From Mycobacterium sp. IS-1590 (GTDB lineage: Bacteria > Actinomycetota > Actinomycetes > Mycobacteriales > Mycobacteriaceae): a stretch of 64,000 bases of DNA. A program made the position numbers and the translations under genes. Of this stretch, positions 42,430-51,314 are shown one piece after another. The stretch is from NCBI RefSeq assembly GCF_001500025.1, contig NZ_LQIW01000001.1:372001-436000 (forward strand). The letters run 5' to 3'. The first letter of the stretch is position 1. Each line of letters opens with the position of its first letter. The notes below the pieces were generated by a model. It searched no databases. It saw only the letters and a program-made list of their open reading frames with translations, and had not been told where the DNA came from.

Positions 42430-42454
42430 GTTTTGCCCCAGAAGGGCTCGGGTA
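42430..42454 (+). promoter_or_regulatory. SigF promoter of the sugar cluster
   Basis: GTTT (42430-42433), 16 nt, GGGTA (42450-42454), a full consensus match. The first ATG of the cluster (42465) is 10 nt downstream. It should drive the glycosyltransferase/heptose genes under SigF control. Confidence 0.75.
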
Positions 42455-42464
42455 GGCGGGCCGC

Positions 42465-43439
42465 ATGTCGATGTCTTCGACGCCCCGTTCGGTGCTCCTC
42501 TGGCATGTGCACGGGTCTTGGACCGAATCCTTTGTCGCCGGCGGCCATCGCTGTGTATTGCCTGTGAATCAGCGTAGAGATTCCGACGGCCGCGGGCTGT
42601 GCGGACGCAATTGGCCACGGGCGCACGAGGTTTCGTTCGACGATCTGTATGACGAGGACATCGACCTGGTGGTCTTGCAACGTCCCGAGGAAATCGAGCT
42701 GACGAACCGGTGGCTGGGACGCCGACCGGGTCAAGACGTACCCGCGGTTTACGTGGAGCACAACGCCCCGCGACCGTTCGCGGTCGACAGCGTTCATCCG
42801 GTTGCTGAGCGCACCGATATCCCGATCGTGCACGTGACCGACTTCAACCGGCTCATGTGGAACAACGGTTCGGCCCCGACTCGCGTCATCACTCACGGGA
42901 TCGCCGACCCGGGGTTGCTCTACCGCGGCGACGTCGCAGCCGCCGCGACGATGATCAACGAGCCGTGCAGGCGCTGGCGCACGGTCGGCGCGGATTTGCT
43001 GGCCGGATTCTCCGAGCACGTCCCGATCGACGTCTGGGGCATCGACACCGATGTGATCAGCGTATGCATCGACAGTCCGCGGGTGCGCGGAAGAGGTGAC
43101 GTGCCGACCGCCGCCCTGCTGCCCGAGGTGGCCCGACGTCGCGTCTTCGTGCACACCGCCCGGTGGACGTCGCTGGGCCTGTCGCTCATCGAGGCGATGT
43201 TCATCGGAATGCCGGTGGTGGCCGTCGCGTCGACGATGGCGCCGCTGGCCGTGCCGCCGGAAGCCGGTGTCGTGAGCGTCGACGTCGACACACTCGGCCG
43301 CGCCTTGGCCCACTTCGTCGCGGACGGCGCCGCCGCCACCGCGGCCGGTAAGGCGGCGCGTGATTTCGCCAGGGCGCAGTTCGGAATCGATCGGTTCCTT
43401 GCGCAATGGGACGACCTCATCGACGAGTGCTGTCGGTGA
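42465..43439 (+). CDS. GT4-like glycosyltransferase (first gene of the sugar cluster)
   Basis: 324 aa (ATG at 42465 or 42471). The C-terminal half carries the GT4-type nucleotide-sugar region HTARWTSLGLSLIEAMFIGMPVVAVAS, with the EX7E-like spacing degenerate at the first acidic position. The N-terminal half has VLLWHVHGSWTESFVAGGH and YVEHNAPRPFAVDS, a divergent GT-B acceptor domain. Cytosolic; no membrane segment. Donor and acceptor unknown. A SigF promoter is directly upstream, and the next gene follows after 19 nt. Confidence 0.8.
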   Translation: MSMSSTPRSVLLWHVHGSWTESFVAGGHRCVLPVNQRRDSDGRGLCGRNWPRAHEVSFDDLYDEDIDLVVLQRPEEIELTNRWLGRRPGQDVPAVYVEHNAPRPFAVDSVHPVAERTDIPIVHVTDFNRLMWNNGSAPTRVITHGIADPGLLYRGDVAAAATMINEPCRRWRTVGADLLAGFSEHVPIDVWGIDTDVISVCIDSPRVRGRGDVPTAALLPEVARRRVFVHTARWTSLGLSLIEAMFIGMPVVAVASTMAPLAVPPEAGVVSVDVDTLGRALAHFVADGAAATAAGKAARDFARAQFGIDRFLAQWDDLIDECCR

Positions 43440-43458
43440 CGAGGAAAGGAGGGCGCCG

Positions 43459-44673
43459 ATGAAAATCGCAATGGTGTCTGAGCACGCCAGCCCGCTCGCT
43501 GCGCTCGGCGGAGTCGATGCCGGGGGCCAGAACGTGCACGTCGCCGAGTTGTCAGCGGCACTGGCCAGGCGGGGTCATCAGGTCGACGTCTACACCAGAA
43601 AAAACGATCCGAAGCTTCCCGACCGGGTCGTCACCTCGCAGGGATACACCGTGGTACACGTGCCGGCCGGACCGGCCGAACCGCTCCCCAAAGACGAACT
43701 CCTCGCCCATATGGGGCCGTTCGCGCAATTCCTCGACGACGAATGGGCAACCGACCGGCCCGACGTGGCCCACGCCCACTTCTGGATGTCCGGTATCGCA
43801 ACCCAACTCGCGGCACGTCATCTCGACCTGCCCGCCGTGCAGACCTTTCATGCGCTCGGTGTGGTGAAGCGTCGCCATCAGGGTGTCCGTGACACCAGTC
43901 CGCCGGACCGGTTGCACCTCGAGGCGATGGTGGCCCGCTCCGCGACCTGGGTGGCCGCCACGTGCACGGACGAGGTGTTCGAGTTGATGCGCATGGGCCG
44001 GTCCCGCAACCGGATCTCCGTGGTGCCGTGCGGCGTGGATCTGGACCTGTTCAGCCCACAAGGTCCTGTCGCGCCGCGCGGTGACCTGCGACGCATCGTC
44101 AGCGTCGGCCGGTTCGTGCCGCGAAAGGGTTTCGACGTCGTCGTGCGCGCATTGCCACACATGCCCGATACCGAGCTGGTGATCGTCGGCGGACCCGAGG
44201 CGTCCCGGCTCGACACCGAGCCCGAGGCGCATCGATTGATGGGCCTGGCAGGGGAGTTGGGTGTCGCGGACCGCGTTCATCTCTACGGCTCGGTGTCCCG
44301 CGGCGACATGCCGGCCATCCTTCGGTCAGCCGACGTGGTCGCGTGCACCCCGTGGTACGAACCGTTCGGCATCGTGCCGCTCGAGGCGATGGCGTGTGGT
44401 GTTCCGGTGGTCGCCTCGGCGGTCGGCGGAATGCTCGACACCGTCGTGCACGACGTGACCGGGCAACTCGTCAAGCCCAAGCGCCCCGACGAGGTCGCCA
44501 AGGCGGTGAACATTCTGCTGCGAGACGACTTCCTGAGGAAGAGCATGGGTGCCGCCGGCCGGGATCGTGCCCGGGCCCGCTACTCCTGGGACCGGATCGC
44601 CACCGACAGCCAGCGGATCTACGACCGGCTGGCGCCGGTGCGGGCGCCGGCGACCAGCGTGTCGTCGGGATGA
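43459..44673 (+). CDS. GT4-family glycosyltransferase
   Basis: 404 aa from the ATG at 43459, with aaggaggg 6 nt upstream. GT-B fold: ALGGVDAGGQNVHVAELSAAL (sucrose synthase/MshA-like acceptor loop) near residue 14, HAHFWMSG near 113, FVPRKGFDVV near 220, and the EX7E motif in WYEPFGIVPLEAMACGVPVV near 305. Donor is likely a UDP- or GDP-sugar. The close likeness to sucrose synthase/phosphate synthase-like GT4 enzymes suggests a free or phosphorylated sugar acceptor. Second gene of the cluster. Confidence 0.85.
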   Translation: MKIAMVSEHASPLAALGGVDAGGQNVHVAELSAALARRGHQVDVYTRKNDPKLPDRVVTSQGYTVVHVPAGPAEPLPKDELLAHMGPFAQFLDDEWATDRPDVAHAHFWMSGIATQLAARHLDLPAVQTFHALGVVKRRHQGVRDTSPPDRLHLEAMVARSATWVAATCTDEVFELMRMGRSRNRISVVPCGVDLDLFSPQGPVAPRGDLRRIVSVGRFVPRKGFDVVVRALPHMPDTELVIVGGPEASRLDTEPEAHRLMGLAGELGVADRVHLYGSVSRGDMPAILRSADVVACTPWYEPFGIVPLEAMACGVPVVASAVGGMLDTVVHDVTGQLVKPKRPDEVAKAVNILLRDDFLRKSMGAAGRDRARARYSWDRIATDSQRIYDRLAPVRAPATSVSSG

Positions 44674-44678
44674 CCGGT

Positions 44679-45563
44679 TCAGCCCGACTCCAGCAGACGC
44701 ACCGCTCGCTCGAGCTCGCTGGGCAACGTGCGCCGCTGCACGACGACCGCGGGGAGGCGAACCACCGCCTCGACCGCGCCCTTGGCATGCTCGCGATCAC
44801 GCAGCGCCGCGGCGAGCATCCGCCCACTTGCGTTCAGGCAGTGGCCAATCGGACGTCGCAGCCATGTGGTGAGCACGTCGTTGCGCAATACCCGCGCGGC
44901 CTGCGCGGCGGTCGTGGCCCGCACCGGGGAGGGCTGGTGGATCGCGACCAGCTCGGGGTGGTAGCAGAGGTCCCATCCGGCCGCAGCCATGTCCAGTGCG
45001 AGCAGTTGCTCCTCGCCGCGGAAGTGCAGGATGGCGCTGAAACCCCCGGCCTGCTGAAACGCCCGCTTGCGCACCACGGCCGCACAGCTCATGAAACCGA
45101 GGATCGACGGGCCCGGAAGGTCCGCTCGCCGGCCCAGCGCGCTATGTGCCAGCCGTGTGGAGAACGAATCCTCGCGGCGCTGCGGCCACACGATCGTGCG
45201 CGCGGCCAGCAGTCCCACCGACGGATACCGTTCGAACGCCTCCACTGCGGTCGCAGGGGACTCCGGCGTCCACCAGGAGTCGTCATCGCAGAAGGCGACG
45301 TACGGCGTGGCGCACGCCGCCACCCCGACGTTGCGGCCGACCGCGCCACGATTGGTGTCGAGCCGGATCAGCTGAAGGCGGTTCGCCGACCGCTCAGCCA
45401 TCCTGTCGATGATCGCGGCGGTGTCATCGGTGGATGCGTTGTCCACCACGACGATCGGGCATGCGGTGGTGTCCAGCAGCCGGGCCGCCACCGTCGCGAG
45501 TTCGGTGGCGCGATTCCGGCTGGCTATCACGAACGAGAGGTCGGAGAAGGCTCGGCCCTGCAT
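44679..45563 (-). CDS. GT2-family glycosyltransferase (reversed inside the cluster)
   Basis: 294 aa from the ATG at 45563 (MQGRAFSDLSFVIASRNRA). GT-A fold: VVVDNASTDDTA near residue 36, the metal-binding DDD in YVAFCDDDSWW near 88, FRGEEQLLALDMAAAGW near 170. It faces the other way from its neighbours and has its own SigF promoter, so it belongs to the same regulon. A start 16 codons upstream would overlap the divergent gene at 45601. Rhamnosyl- or other sugar transfer is possible; donor unknown. Confidence 0.83.
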   Translation of the reverse strand: MQGRAFSDLSFVIASRNRATELATVAARLLDTTACPIVVVDNASTDDTAAIIDRMAERSANRLQLIRLDTNRGAVGRNVGVAACATPYVAFCDDDSWWTPESPATAVEAFERYPSVGLLAARTIVWPQRREDSFSTRLAHSALGRRADLPGPSILGFMSCAAVVRKRAFQQAGGFSAILHFRGEEQLLALDMAAAGWDLCYHPELVAIHQPSPVRATTAAQAARVLRNDVLTTWLRRPIGHCLNASGRMLAAALRDREHAKGAVEAVVRLPAVVVQRRTLPSELERAVRLLESG

Positions 45564-45575
45564 GACCGGGGTGGC

Positions 45576-45599
45576 TACCCGCACATTCGGAAGGCAAAC
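45576..45599 (-). promoter_or_regulatory. SigF promoter of the reversed GT2 gene
   Basis: On the minus strand GTTT (45599-45596), 15 nt, GGGTA (45580-45576), ending 12 nt before the ATG at 45563. It occupies most of the 37-nt gap to the divergent gene. Confidence 0.72.
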
Positions 45600-45600
45600 G

Positions 45601-46569
45601 ATGCGTGACATCAAACGCGCTCTGGTCACCGGCGGCGGCGGGTTTCTCGGCGGGCACCTGTGTGAGCGGCTGCTCGATCGGGGGGTCGAGGTGATCTGCG
45701 TCGACGATTCATCCACCAGCGCGCCGACCGCGGCCGATCTGTTCCTCGATCGCTCGGGATATCGCTTCGTCCGCCACGACATCAGCGAGGCACTGCCCGA
45801 CCTTCCTGTGAAGATCGACACCGTCTTCCACCTGGCGTCGCCTGCCTCGCCGGTGGACTATCTGCAGCTGCCGATCCAGACGCTGCGCACGGGCGCAGTG
45901 GGCACCGAGCACATGCTGCAATATGCCGAACGATGCGACGCACGGCTGGTGCTGGCGTCCACCAGCGAGGTGTACGGCGACCCACAGGAACACCCGCAGC
46001 CCGAAACATATTGGGGGAACGTCAATCCCATCGGGCCTCGCAGCGTGTACGACGAAGCCAAACGGTTCGCCGAGGCGTTGGCGTTCGCCTACCTGCGCGA
46101 ACGGTCGGCCGACATCGGCGTTGCGCGGATCTTCAACACGTACGGGCCCCGGATGCGGCGCGACGACGGCCGCATCGTGCCGACGTTCTGCCACCAGGCG
46201 CTGGCGGGCGAACCGATCACGGTCAACGGTACCGGTGCCCAGACCCGGTCGCTGTGCTACGTCGACGACACCGTCGCGGCGCTGATCGCGTTGGGCGAAT
46301 CCGACTGCACTGGACCGATCAACATCGGCAACCCCGACGAGCTGACGGTGTTACGCATCGCCGAGCTCATCCGCGATCTGGTCGGCAGTGATTCACCGAT
46401 CGAGTTCCGCCCGGTGCCGCAGGACGATCCGCGACGGCGGTGCCCCGACATCACGCTGGCCCGGGAGCTGCTCGGGTGGCAACCGCGGATCAGCTACACC
46501 GAAGGCTTGTCCACGACCGTCGACTGGTTCCGTCGGCAATCGACAACCGTTGCGCTGCAGGGGAGTTGA
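45601..46569 (+). CDS. UDP-glucuronate decarboxylase-like NAD-dependent epimerase (UXS type)
   Basis: 322 aa extended SDR. NAD motif TGGGGFLGGHL near residue 10, HLASPASPVDY near 81, ASTSEVYGDP near 119, catalytic SVYDEAKR (YxxxK) near 147, and the UXS hallmark NTYGPRMRRDDGRIVPTF near 180. UXS makes UDP-xylose from UDP-glucuronate; the UDP-glucose dehydrogenase needed upstream is encoded at 54307, so the pair can make a pentose donor. It is not an HldD-type heptose epimerase. cggaagg lies 6 nt before the ATG. Confidence 0.85.
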   Translation: MRDIKRALVTGGGGFLGGHLCERLLDRGVEVICVDDSSTSAPTAADLFLDRSGYRFVRHDISEALPDLPVKIDTVFHLASPASPVDYLQLPIQTLRTGAVGTEHMLQYAERCDARLVLASTSEVYGDPQEHPQPETYWGNVNPIGPRSVYDEAKRFAEALAFAYLRERSADIGVARIFNTYGPRMRRDDGRIVPTFCHQALAGEPITVNGTGAQTRSLCYVDDTVAALIALGESDCTGPINIGNPDELTVLRIAELIRDLVGSDSPIEFRPVPQDDPRRRCPDITLARELLGWQPRISYTEGLSTTVDWFRRQSTTVALQGS

Positions 46570-46577
46570 GGTAAGCC

Positions 46578-48233
46578 ATGCGCATCCTGGGAGTCAACGC
46601 AGTATTTCACGACCCGGCTGCCGCGCTGGTGATCGACGGTCAGATCGTCGCGGCCGCCGAGGAGGAGCGATTCACCCGACGCAAGCACGGTAAGCAGGCC
46701 GTGCCGTTCTCGACGTGGGAGTTGCCCGTGGAGTCGGCGCGGTGGTGCCTCGAACAGGCCGGGTTGAAGCCGTCCGATCTGGACCTGGTCGGCTATTCGT
46801 ACGACCCCCGCCTGATGGACGAGTCCGCCGAGAACCTAAGCGGTTTGGACCGCGACTGGGAGTACCTGCGCACGCTCTACGCCGAGCGCGCCCCGCGCTT
46901 CCTTCGGTCCGCGCTGCCCGGCCTCGACCCCGGCATCGTGCGCCACGTCCGCCATCACGTCGCGCACGCCGCATCGACAGCGCTGGCCTCCCCGCACCCC
47001 GACTGCGCGGTGCTCGTCGTCGACGGCCGCGGCGAGCGGTCCTCGATGCTCGCCGGGAGTTACCGTGACCACAAGCTCGACGTGCTCGCGACACAGGCGT
47101 TGCCGCACTCGCTGGGTCTGTTCTACGAAAGTCTCACCGAGCACCTCGGATTCAAGCGGTCGAGCGACGAGTACAAGGTGATGGCGATGGCGTCCTACGG
47201 AACGCCGCGGTTCGCCGACAGGTTCCGCGAAGCCGTCTACGCCTGCGGCGAGGGAGGTTTTCGCACCGAACCGGTGGACTGGAACGTGATCACGCCGGCC
47301 CGGGGGCCCGGCGCCGGCAAGGGACACGCGCTCGACCGCCCCGAACCGGAGCACGCCGATCTGGCGTGCAGTGTCCAGACGGTCGTTGAGGAGGTGCTGC
47401 TCGAGCTGGTCGGGTGGCTGCGTGAGCGCACTGATCACGAAAGCCTCTGCCTGGCCGGCGGAGTCGCGCTCAACTGCGTGGCGAATTCGAAGATCTACAG
47501 CCGTGGCGGCTTCTCGAGGGTGTGGGTGCAGCCCGCGGCCGGTGACTCGGGAACGGCGCTGGGCGCGGCGCTTGCGCTGGCGGGGGAGAACGGCGAGCCG
47601 ATCGCGCCGATGCCGTCGGCGGCGTTGGGTCGCGGGTTCTCCGATGACGAGATCGAAGCGGTGCTGACCGAGGCGGCGATACCGCACGAGCGGCCCGCCG
47701 ATCTGGCCGCCGCGATCGGAGACGCGTTGGCCGACAACAAGCTCGTCGGCTGGTTCCAGGGCCGCGCCGAGTTCGGCCCCCGCGCGCTCGGTCAGCGCTC
47801 ACTGCTCGCCGATCCCCGGCGGATCGAGAATTTGGAGCGGCTCAACACCGTGAAGGGCCGCGAACAGTTCCGACCCGTCGCACCGATGGTGCTGGCCGAG
47901 CGCGCCGCCGAGATCTTCTCCGGCGGGCCGATCCCGAGCCCGTACATGTTGTTCGTGCACGAGGTCGCCGCCCAATGGCGCGACCGCATTCCCGCCGTCA
48001 CCCACGTCGACGGCACGGCCCGCATCCAGACCGTCGATCGCAGCCACCCGCTGCTGCACGCCACGATCAGCCGGTTCGCTGTCCGCACCGGCGTCCCGGT
48101 GATCGTCAACACCAGTTTCAACACGGCCGGGCGCCCCATGGTGGACAGCCCGCGCGACGCGCTCGAGTGCTTCGGCAGCGCCCCGATCGACGTGCTCGCG
48201 ATCGGGCCGTTCCTCGTGAGGAGGCCCGGATGA
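46578..48233 (+). CDS. NodU/CmcH-family O-carbamoyltransferase
   Basis: 551 aa, full length. It transfers a carbamoyl group from carbamoyl phosphate, via carbamoyl-AMP, to a hydroxyl of a sugar or other acceptor. N-terminal Kae1-like domain: ILGVNAVFHDPAAALVIDG, EEERFTRRKH, and the metal-binding HHVAHAAST near residue 126; C-terminal domain with FQGRAEFGPRALGQRS near 393 and NTSFN near 510. The setting points to a carbamoylated sugar, as in some antibiotics and Nod factors. Its stop overlaps the next ATG. Confidence 0.9.
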   Translation: MRILGVNAVFHDPAAALVIDGQIVAAAEEERFTRRKHGKQAVPFSTWELPVESARWCLEQAGLKPSDLDLVGYSYDPRLMDESAENLSGLDRDWEYLRTLYAERAPRFLRSALPGLDPGIVRHVRHHVAHAASTALASPHPDCAVLVVDGRGERSSMLAGSYRDHKLDVLATQALPHSLGLFYESLTEHLGFKRSSDEYKVMAMASYGTPRFADRFREAVYACGEGGFRTEPVDWNVITPARGPGAGKGHALDRPEPEHADLACSVQTVVEEVLLELVGWLRERTDHESLCLAGGVALNCVANSKIYSRGGFSRVWVQPAAGDSGTALGAALALAGENGEPIAPMPSAALGRGFSDDEIEAVLTEAAIPHERPADLAAAIGDALADNKLVGWFQGRAEFGPRALGQRSLLADPRRIENLERLNTVKGREQFRPVAPMVLAERAAEIFSGGPIPSPYMLFVHEVAAQWRDRIPAVTHVDGTARIQTVDRSHPLLHATISRFAVRTGVPVIVNTSFNTAGRPMVDSPRDALECFGSAPIDVLAIGPFLVRRPG

Positions 48234-49723
48234 CGCCGGCGTTCGCAGTCGTCGTGCCGACGGTGGGCCGTTCGTCGCTGTACCGGCTGCTCGCAGAACT
48301 CGACGGTTCGGCCGGACCGGCACCGACCGCGGTGATCGTCGTCGACGACCGGCCTGATCCGGACGGCGCGCTGGAGGTGACGTCGCGGCTTCCGGTCACG
48401 GTGCTGCGAAGCGGCGGGCGAGGGCCCGCGGCGGCGCGCAACACGGGATGGCGCGCCGCCGGAGCCGACTGGATCTGCTTTCTCGACGACGACGTTGTCC
48501 CGCAGTCGAATTGGTTCGCTGCGGTCTCCGAAGATCTGGCGAAGGCCGAAGTGGAGGCGGCGGCCGGATCGCAGGCCGTGATCGAGGTGCCGCGGGTGGG
48601 CGGCCGCAAAGCCACCGACGACGAGCGTCGCACCCAGCGCCTCGCGGAGGCCAAGTGGATCACCGCCGATATGGCGTTTCGGCGCGATGTCCTGGTCGCC
48701 GTCGGTGGATTCGACGAGCGGTTCCCCCGGGCGTACCGCGAGGATTCGGACATCGCCCTGCGAATCACCCAGGGCGGCAACACTATCGTCCGCGGAGCCC
48801 GCCGTTGCACCCATCCCGTCGCGACTGCCACGCTGATGAGCAGCGTGCGCGCACAAATCGGCAACCGTGACAACGCGCTGTTGCGCCGTAAATTCGGCAG
48901 GAGGTGGCGCTCGCAAATCGGTGAGGGCCGAGGCCGCCTACCGGCGCATTCCGTGGCCACCGCCGCCGCCGGCGTCGCGGTGCTGAGCACGCTAATGGGT
49001 CGGTGGCGCGTCGCACGCACCGCCGGTGCGGTCTGGGCGTCGCTGACGGCGGAGTTCGCCGCCCGCCGAATCTGGCCCGGACCGCGATCCGTCACCGAGG
49101 CCGGTCGCGTGGTGCTCACCAGCGCCCTGATCCCGCCGGTCGCGGTGTGGCACCGGTTGGCCGGTGAGTGGCAGTTTCGCGCGTCGCGGCCCGACCCGCC
49201 GCTGGCGGTGTTGCTCGACCGTGACGACACGATCATCGCGGACGGACCCTATCTCAACGATCCGGCCGGGGTTCGCCCGCTGCCGGGAGCCGTGCGCGCA
49301 TTGAATCGATTGCGCAGCAAGGGGTTACCGCTGGCCGTCGTGAGCAATCAGTCCGGGGTGGCGAGAGGGTTGATCAGCGCCGAGCAACTCCGAGCCGTCA
49401 ACGCCGAGGTCGACGCGGCGCTGGGTCCGTTCGATTCCTGGCACCTGTGCGTACACGACGCCGAGGACGGATGCCGTTGCCGCAAGCCGTCTCCCGGCAT
49501 GGTGGAGGACGCCGCTGCCGCGCTCGGCGTCCCCCCGTCCCGGTGCGTGATGATCGGCGACACCGGCGGGGACGTCGACGCAGCGCTGGCCGCGGGCGCC
49601 GACGCGATCCTGGTGCCCACGGCGCGCACGCTTGTCCACGAGATCGGCGAGGCCCGGATGAAGGCGCGGGTGGCGACGACCCTCGACGAGGCGGTCTCGA
49701 TGGTGCTGAGGGAGCGCCGATGA
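48230..49723 (+). CDS. Bifunctional GT2 glycosyltransferase - heptose bisphosphate phosphatase (GmhB)
   Basis: 497 aa fusion. Residues 1-230 are a GT2 domain (VVVPTVGRSSLYRLL, ICFLDDDVVPQSNW, FDERFPRAYREDSDIALRI). A linker with weak hydrophobic helices (~245-300) follows. Residues ~325-497 are a HAD phosphatase of GmhB type: LLDRDDTIIADGPYL, VVSNQSGVARGL, zinc-loop-like CRCRKPSPGM and MIGDTGGDVDAAL. GmhB removes the 7-phosphate of D-glycero-D-manno-heptose 1,7-bisphosphate. Coupled on both sides through ATGA overlaps. Confidence 0.87.
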   Translation: MTPAFAVVVPTVGRSSLYRLLAELDGSAGPAPTAVIVVDDRPDPDGALEVTSRLPVTVLRSGGRGPAAARNTGWRAAGADWICFLDDDVVPQSNWFAAVSEDLAKAEVEAAAGSQAVIEVPRVGGRKATDDERRTQRLAEAKWITADMAFRRDVLVAVGGFDERFPRAYREDSDIALRITQGGNTIVRGARRCTHPVATATLMSSVRAQIGNRDNALLRRKFGRRWRSQIGEGRGRLPAHSVATAAAGVAVLSTLMGRWRVARTAGAVWASLTAEFAARRIWPGPRSVTEAGRVVLTSALIPPVAVWHRLAGEWQFRASRPDPPLAVLLDRDDTIIADGPYLNDPAGVRPLPGAVRALNRLRSKGLPLAVVSNQSGVARGLISAEQLRAVNAEVDAALGPFDSWHLCVHDAEDGCRCRKPSPGMVEDAAAALGVPPSRCVMIGDTGGDVDAALAAGADAILVPTARTLVHEIGEARMKARVATTLDEAVSMVLRERR

Positions 49724-50739
49724 GCAGGGCGGTCGTTGCGCGTCTGGACAGCGCCGGGGATGTGTTGATCACCGGTCCCGCGGTCCGCGCCGTAGCGCAA
49801 ACGCACGACGCGGTCACCTTTCTCGCCGGTCCGCGCGGGCGGGCCGCCGCCGAACTGCTGCCCGGCGTCGACGAGGTCATCGAGTGGCAGGCGCCGTGGG
49901 TGGACTTCGAGTCACCCGCGTTGACCGCGGGACACGTCGAGGCTCTGGTCAAACAATTGCGCGACCTTGCCCCCGAACGGGTCTACGTCTTCACGTCGTT
50001 TCACCAGTCGCCGCTGCCGCTGGCGTTGATCTGCCGAATGGCCTCGGTGCCGTGGGTCGGGGCGATCAGCGAGGACTATCCGGGGACACTGCTCGACCTG
50101 CGCCACCACGTACCGGATGGCATACCCGAACCGGAGCGCGCGCTGTCACTGGCCCGGGCCGCCGGCTGCAACTTGCCCGCCGACGACGAGGGAGCACTGC
50201 GGGTGCACCGACCGCCGCCCCTGGCGCCGGAGCTCGCGGAAACGCTGGGCGACAAGCCCTTTGTCGTCTTCCATCCCGGTGCCGCCGTGCCCGCACGCCG
50301 ACCGACTCCAGAACGCAGCGCCCGAATGATCGAAGCCCTCGTCGGTGCGGGAAACCGGGTCGTGGTCACCGGCGACCCCGCCGAACGCGACCTCACTGCG
50401 GCCGTCGCCGGGGACATCGCCCTCGACCTCGGAGGACGCACCACCCTCGACACGTTGGCGGCCGTCTACGCCGCCGCGCGCGTGGTGATCGCGCCCAACA
50501 CCGGGCCCGCGCACCTCGCCGCGGCCGTCGGCACGCCCGTGGTCTCCCTCTTCGCTCCCGTCGTACCTGCCTCGCAGTGGAGCCCGTACGGCGCCACCGT
50601 TGTTCGCCTCGGTGACCAGCAGGCTCCGTGCCGCCTCACCCGCGCCCGCGTATGCCCGGTGGCGGGCCATCCGTGTCTCGACGGCATCACCGACGACGAA
50701 CTGCTCCACGCGGTCAACCGAATTGGAGGACGGCAATGA
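49720..50739 (+). CDS. GT9 heptosyltransferase 1
   Basis: 339 aa from the ATG at 49720. GT9 (ADP-heptose:LPS heptosyltransferase) fold: N-terminal VVARLDSAGDVLITGPAVRAV, the donor-binding VFHPGAAVPARR near residue 184, and NTGPAHLAAAVGTP near 258, the family's signature. Cytosolic. In Gram-negatives these add heptose to lipid A-Kdo; mycobacteria have no LPS, so the acceptor must be different. Next to gmhA and hldE, which supply the ADP-heptose. Confidence 0.88.
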   Translation: MSRAVVARLDSAGDVLITGPAVRAVAQTHDAVTFLAGPRGRAAAELLPGVDEVIEWQAPWVDFESPALTAGHVEALVKQLRDLAPERVYVFTSFHQSPLPLALICRMASVPWVGAISEDYPGTLLDLRHHVPDGIPEPERALSLARAAGCNLPADDEGALRVHRPPPLAPELAETLGDKPFVVFHPGAAVPARRPTPERSARMIEALVGAGNRVVVTGDPAERDLTAAVAGDIALDLGGRTTLDTLAAVYAAARVVIAPNTGPAHLAAAVGTPVVSLFAPVVPASQWSPYGATVVRLGDQQAPCRLTRARVCPVAGHPCLDGITDDELLHAVNRIGGRQ

Positions 50740-51314
50740 TTACGACGATCCAGACGCACATCTGCGCACTGTCACATGCGGCCGATCACATCGCACCCGA
50801 AGCGCCCAAGCTGGCAGCATGGGGTCGGCGGCTCGCTGACGCGCTCACCACCGGCGGCCGACTCCTGGCGTGCGGCAACGGCGGCAGCGCCGCCGAGGCG
50901 CAACATCTGACCGCCGAACTGGTCGGCCGTTTCCACAACGAGCGGATGCCGATGTCGGCGATCTCGTTGCACGCCGACACCTCTGCGCTCACGGCCATCG
51001 CCAACGATTACGGCGTCGACGAGATGTTCGCCAGGGGCGTGCGGGCACACGGGCGGCCAGGGGACGTGCTTGTCTCACTGTCGACCAGCGGTACGAGCGC
51101 GAATGTGCTCGCCGCCGTCAAGGCCGCGCACGAAACCGGCCTGACCACATGGGCGTTCACGGGACCGCAACCGAACGCCCTCGCCGCCATGTGCGACGAC
51201 GCGGTCTGCGTGGAAGCGCCGACCACCGCGACCGTGCAGGAGATCCACCTCCTGCTCGTGCACGCGCTGTGCATCGCCGTCGACGAGGTACTGCTGGGGG
51301 CGTCACATGAATAG
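50736..51314 (+). CDS. gmhA: Sedoheptulose-7-phosphate isomerase
   Basis: 192 aa SIS-domain protein. It isomerises sedoheptulose 7-phosphate to D-glycero-D-manno-heptose 7-phosphate. ACGNGGSAAEAQH near residue 46 is the phosphate/SIS loop, TAELVGRF carries the active-site Glu, STSGTSANV is the second phosphate loop, and VQEIHLLLVHAL provides the conserved C-terminal His/Glu. ggagga lies 5 nt before the ATG, which overlaps the GT9 stop. First committed step of heptose synthesis. Confidence 0.93.
   Translation: MITTIQTHICALSHAADHIAPEAPKLAAWGRRLADALTTGGRLLACGNGGSAAEAQHLTAELVGRFHNERMPMSAISLHADTSALTAIANDYGVDEMFARGVRAHGRPGDVLVSLSTSGTSANVLAAVKAAHETGLTTWAFTGPQPNALAAMCDDAVCVEAPTTATVQEIHLLLVHALCIAVDEVLLGASHE

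Noticed and set aside
45601..46569. Reading this epimerase as HldD (ADP-heptose 6-epimerase)
   Set aside because: The NTYGPRMRRDDGRIVPTF and HLASPASPVDY motifs are those of UDP-glucuronate decarboxylase, not HldD.
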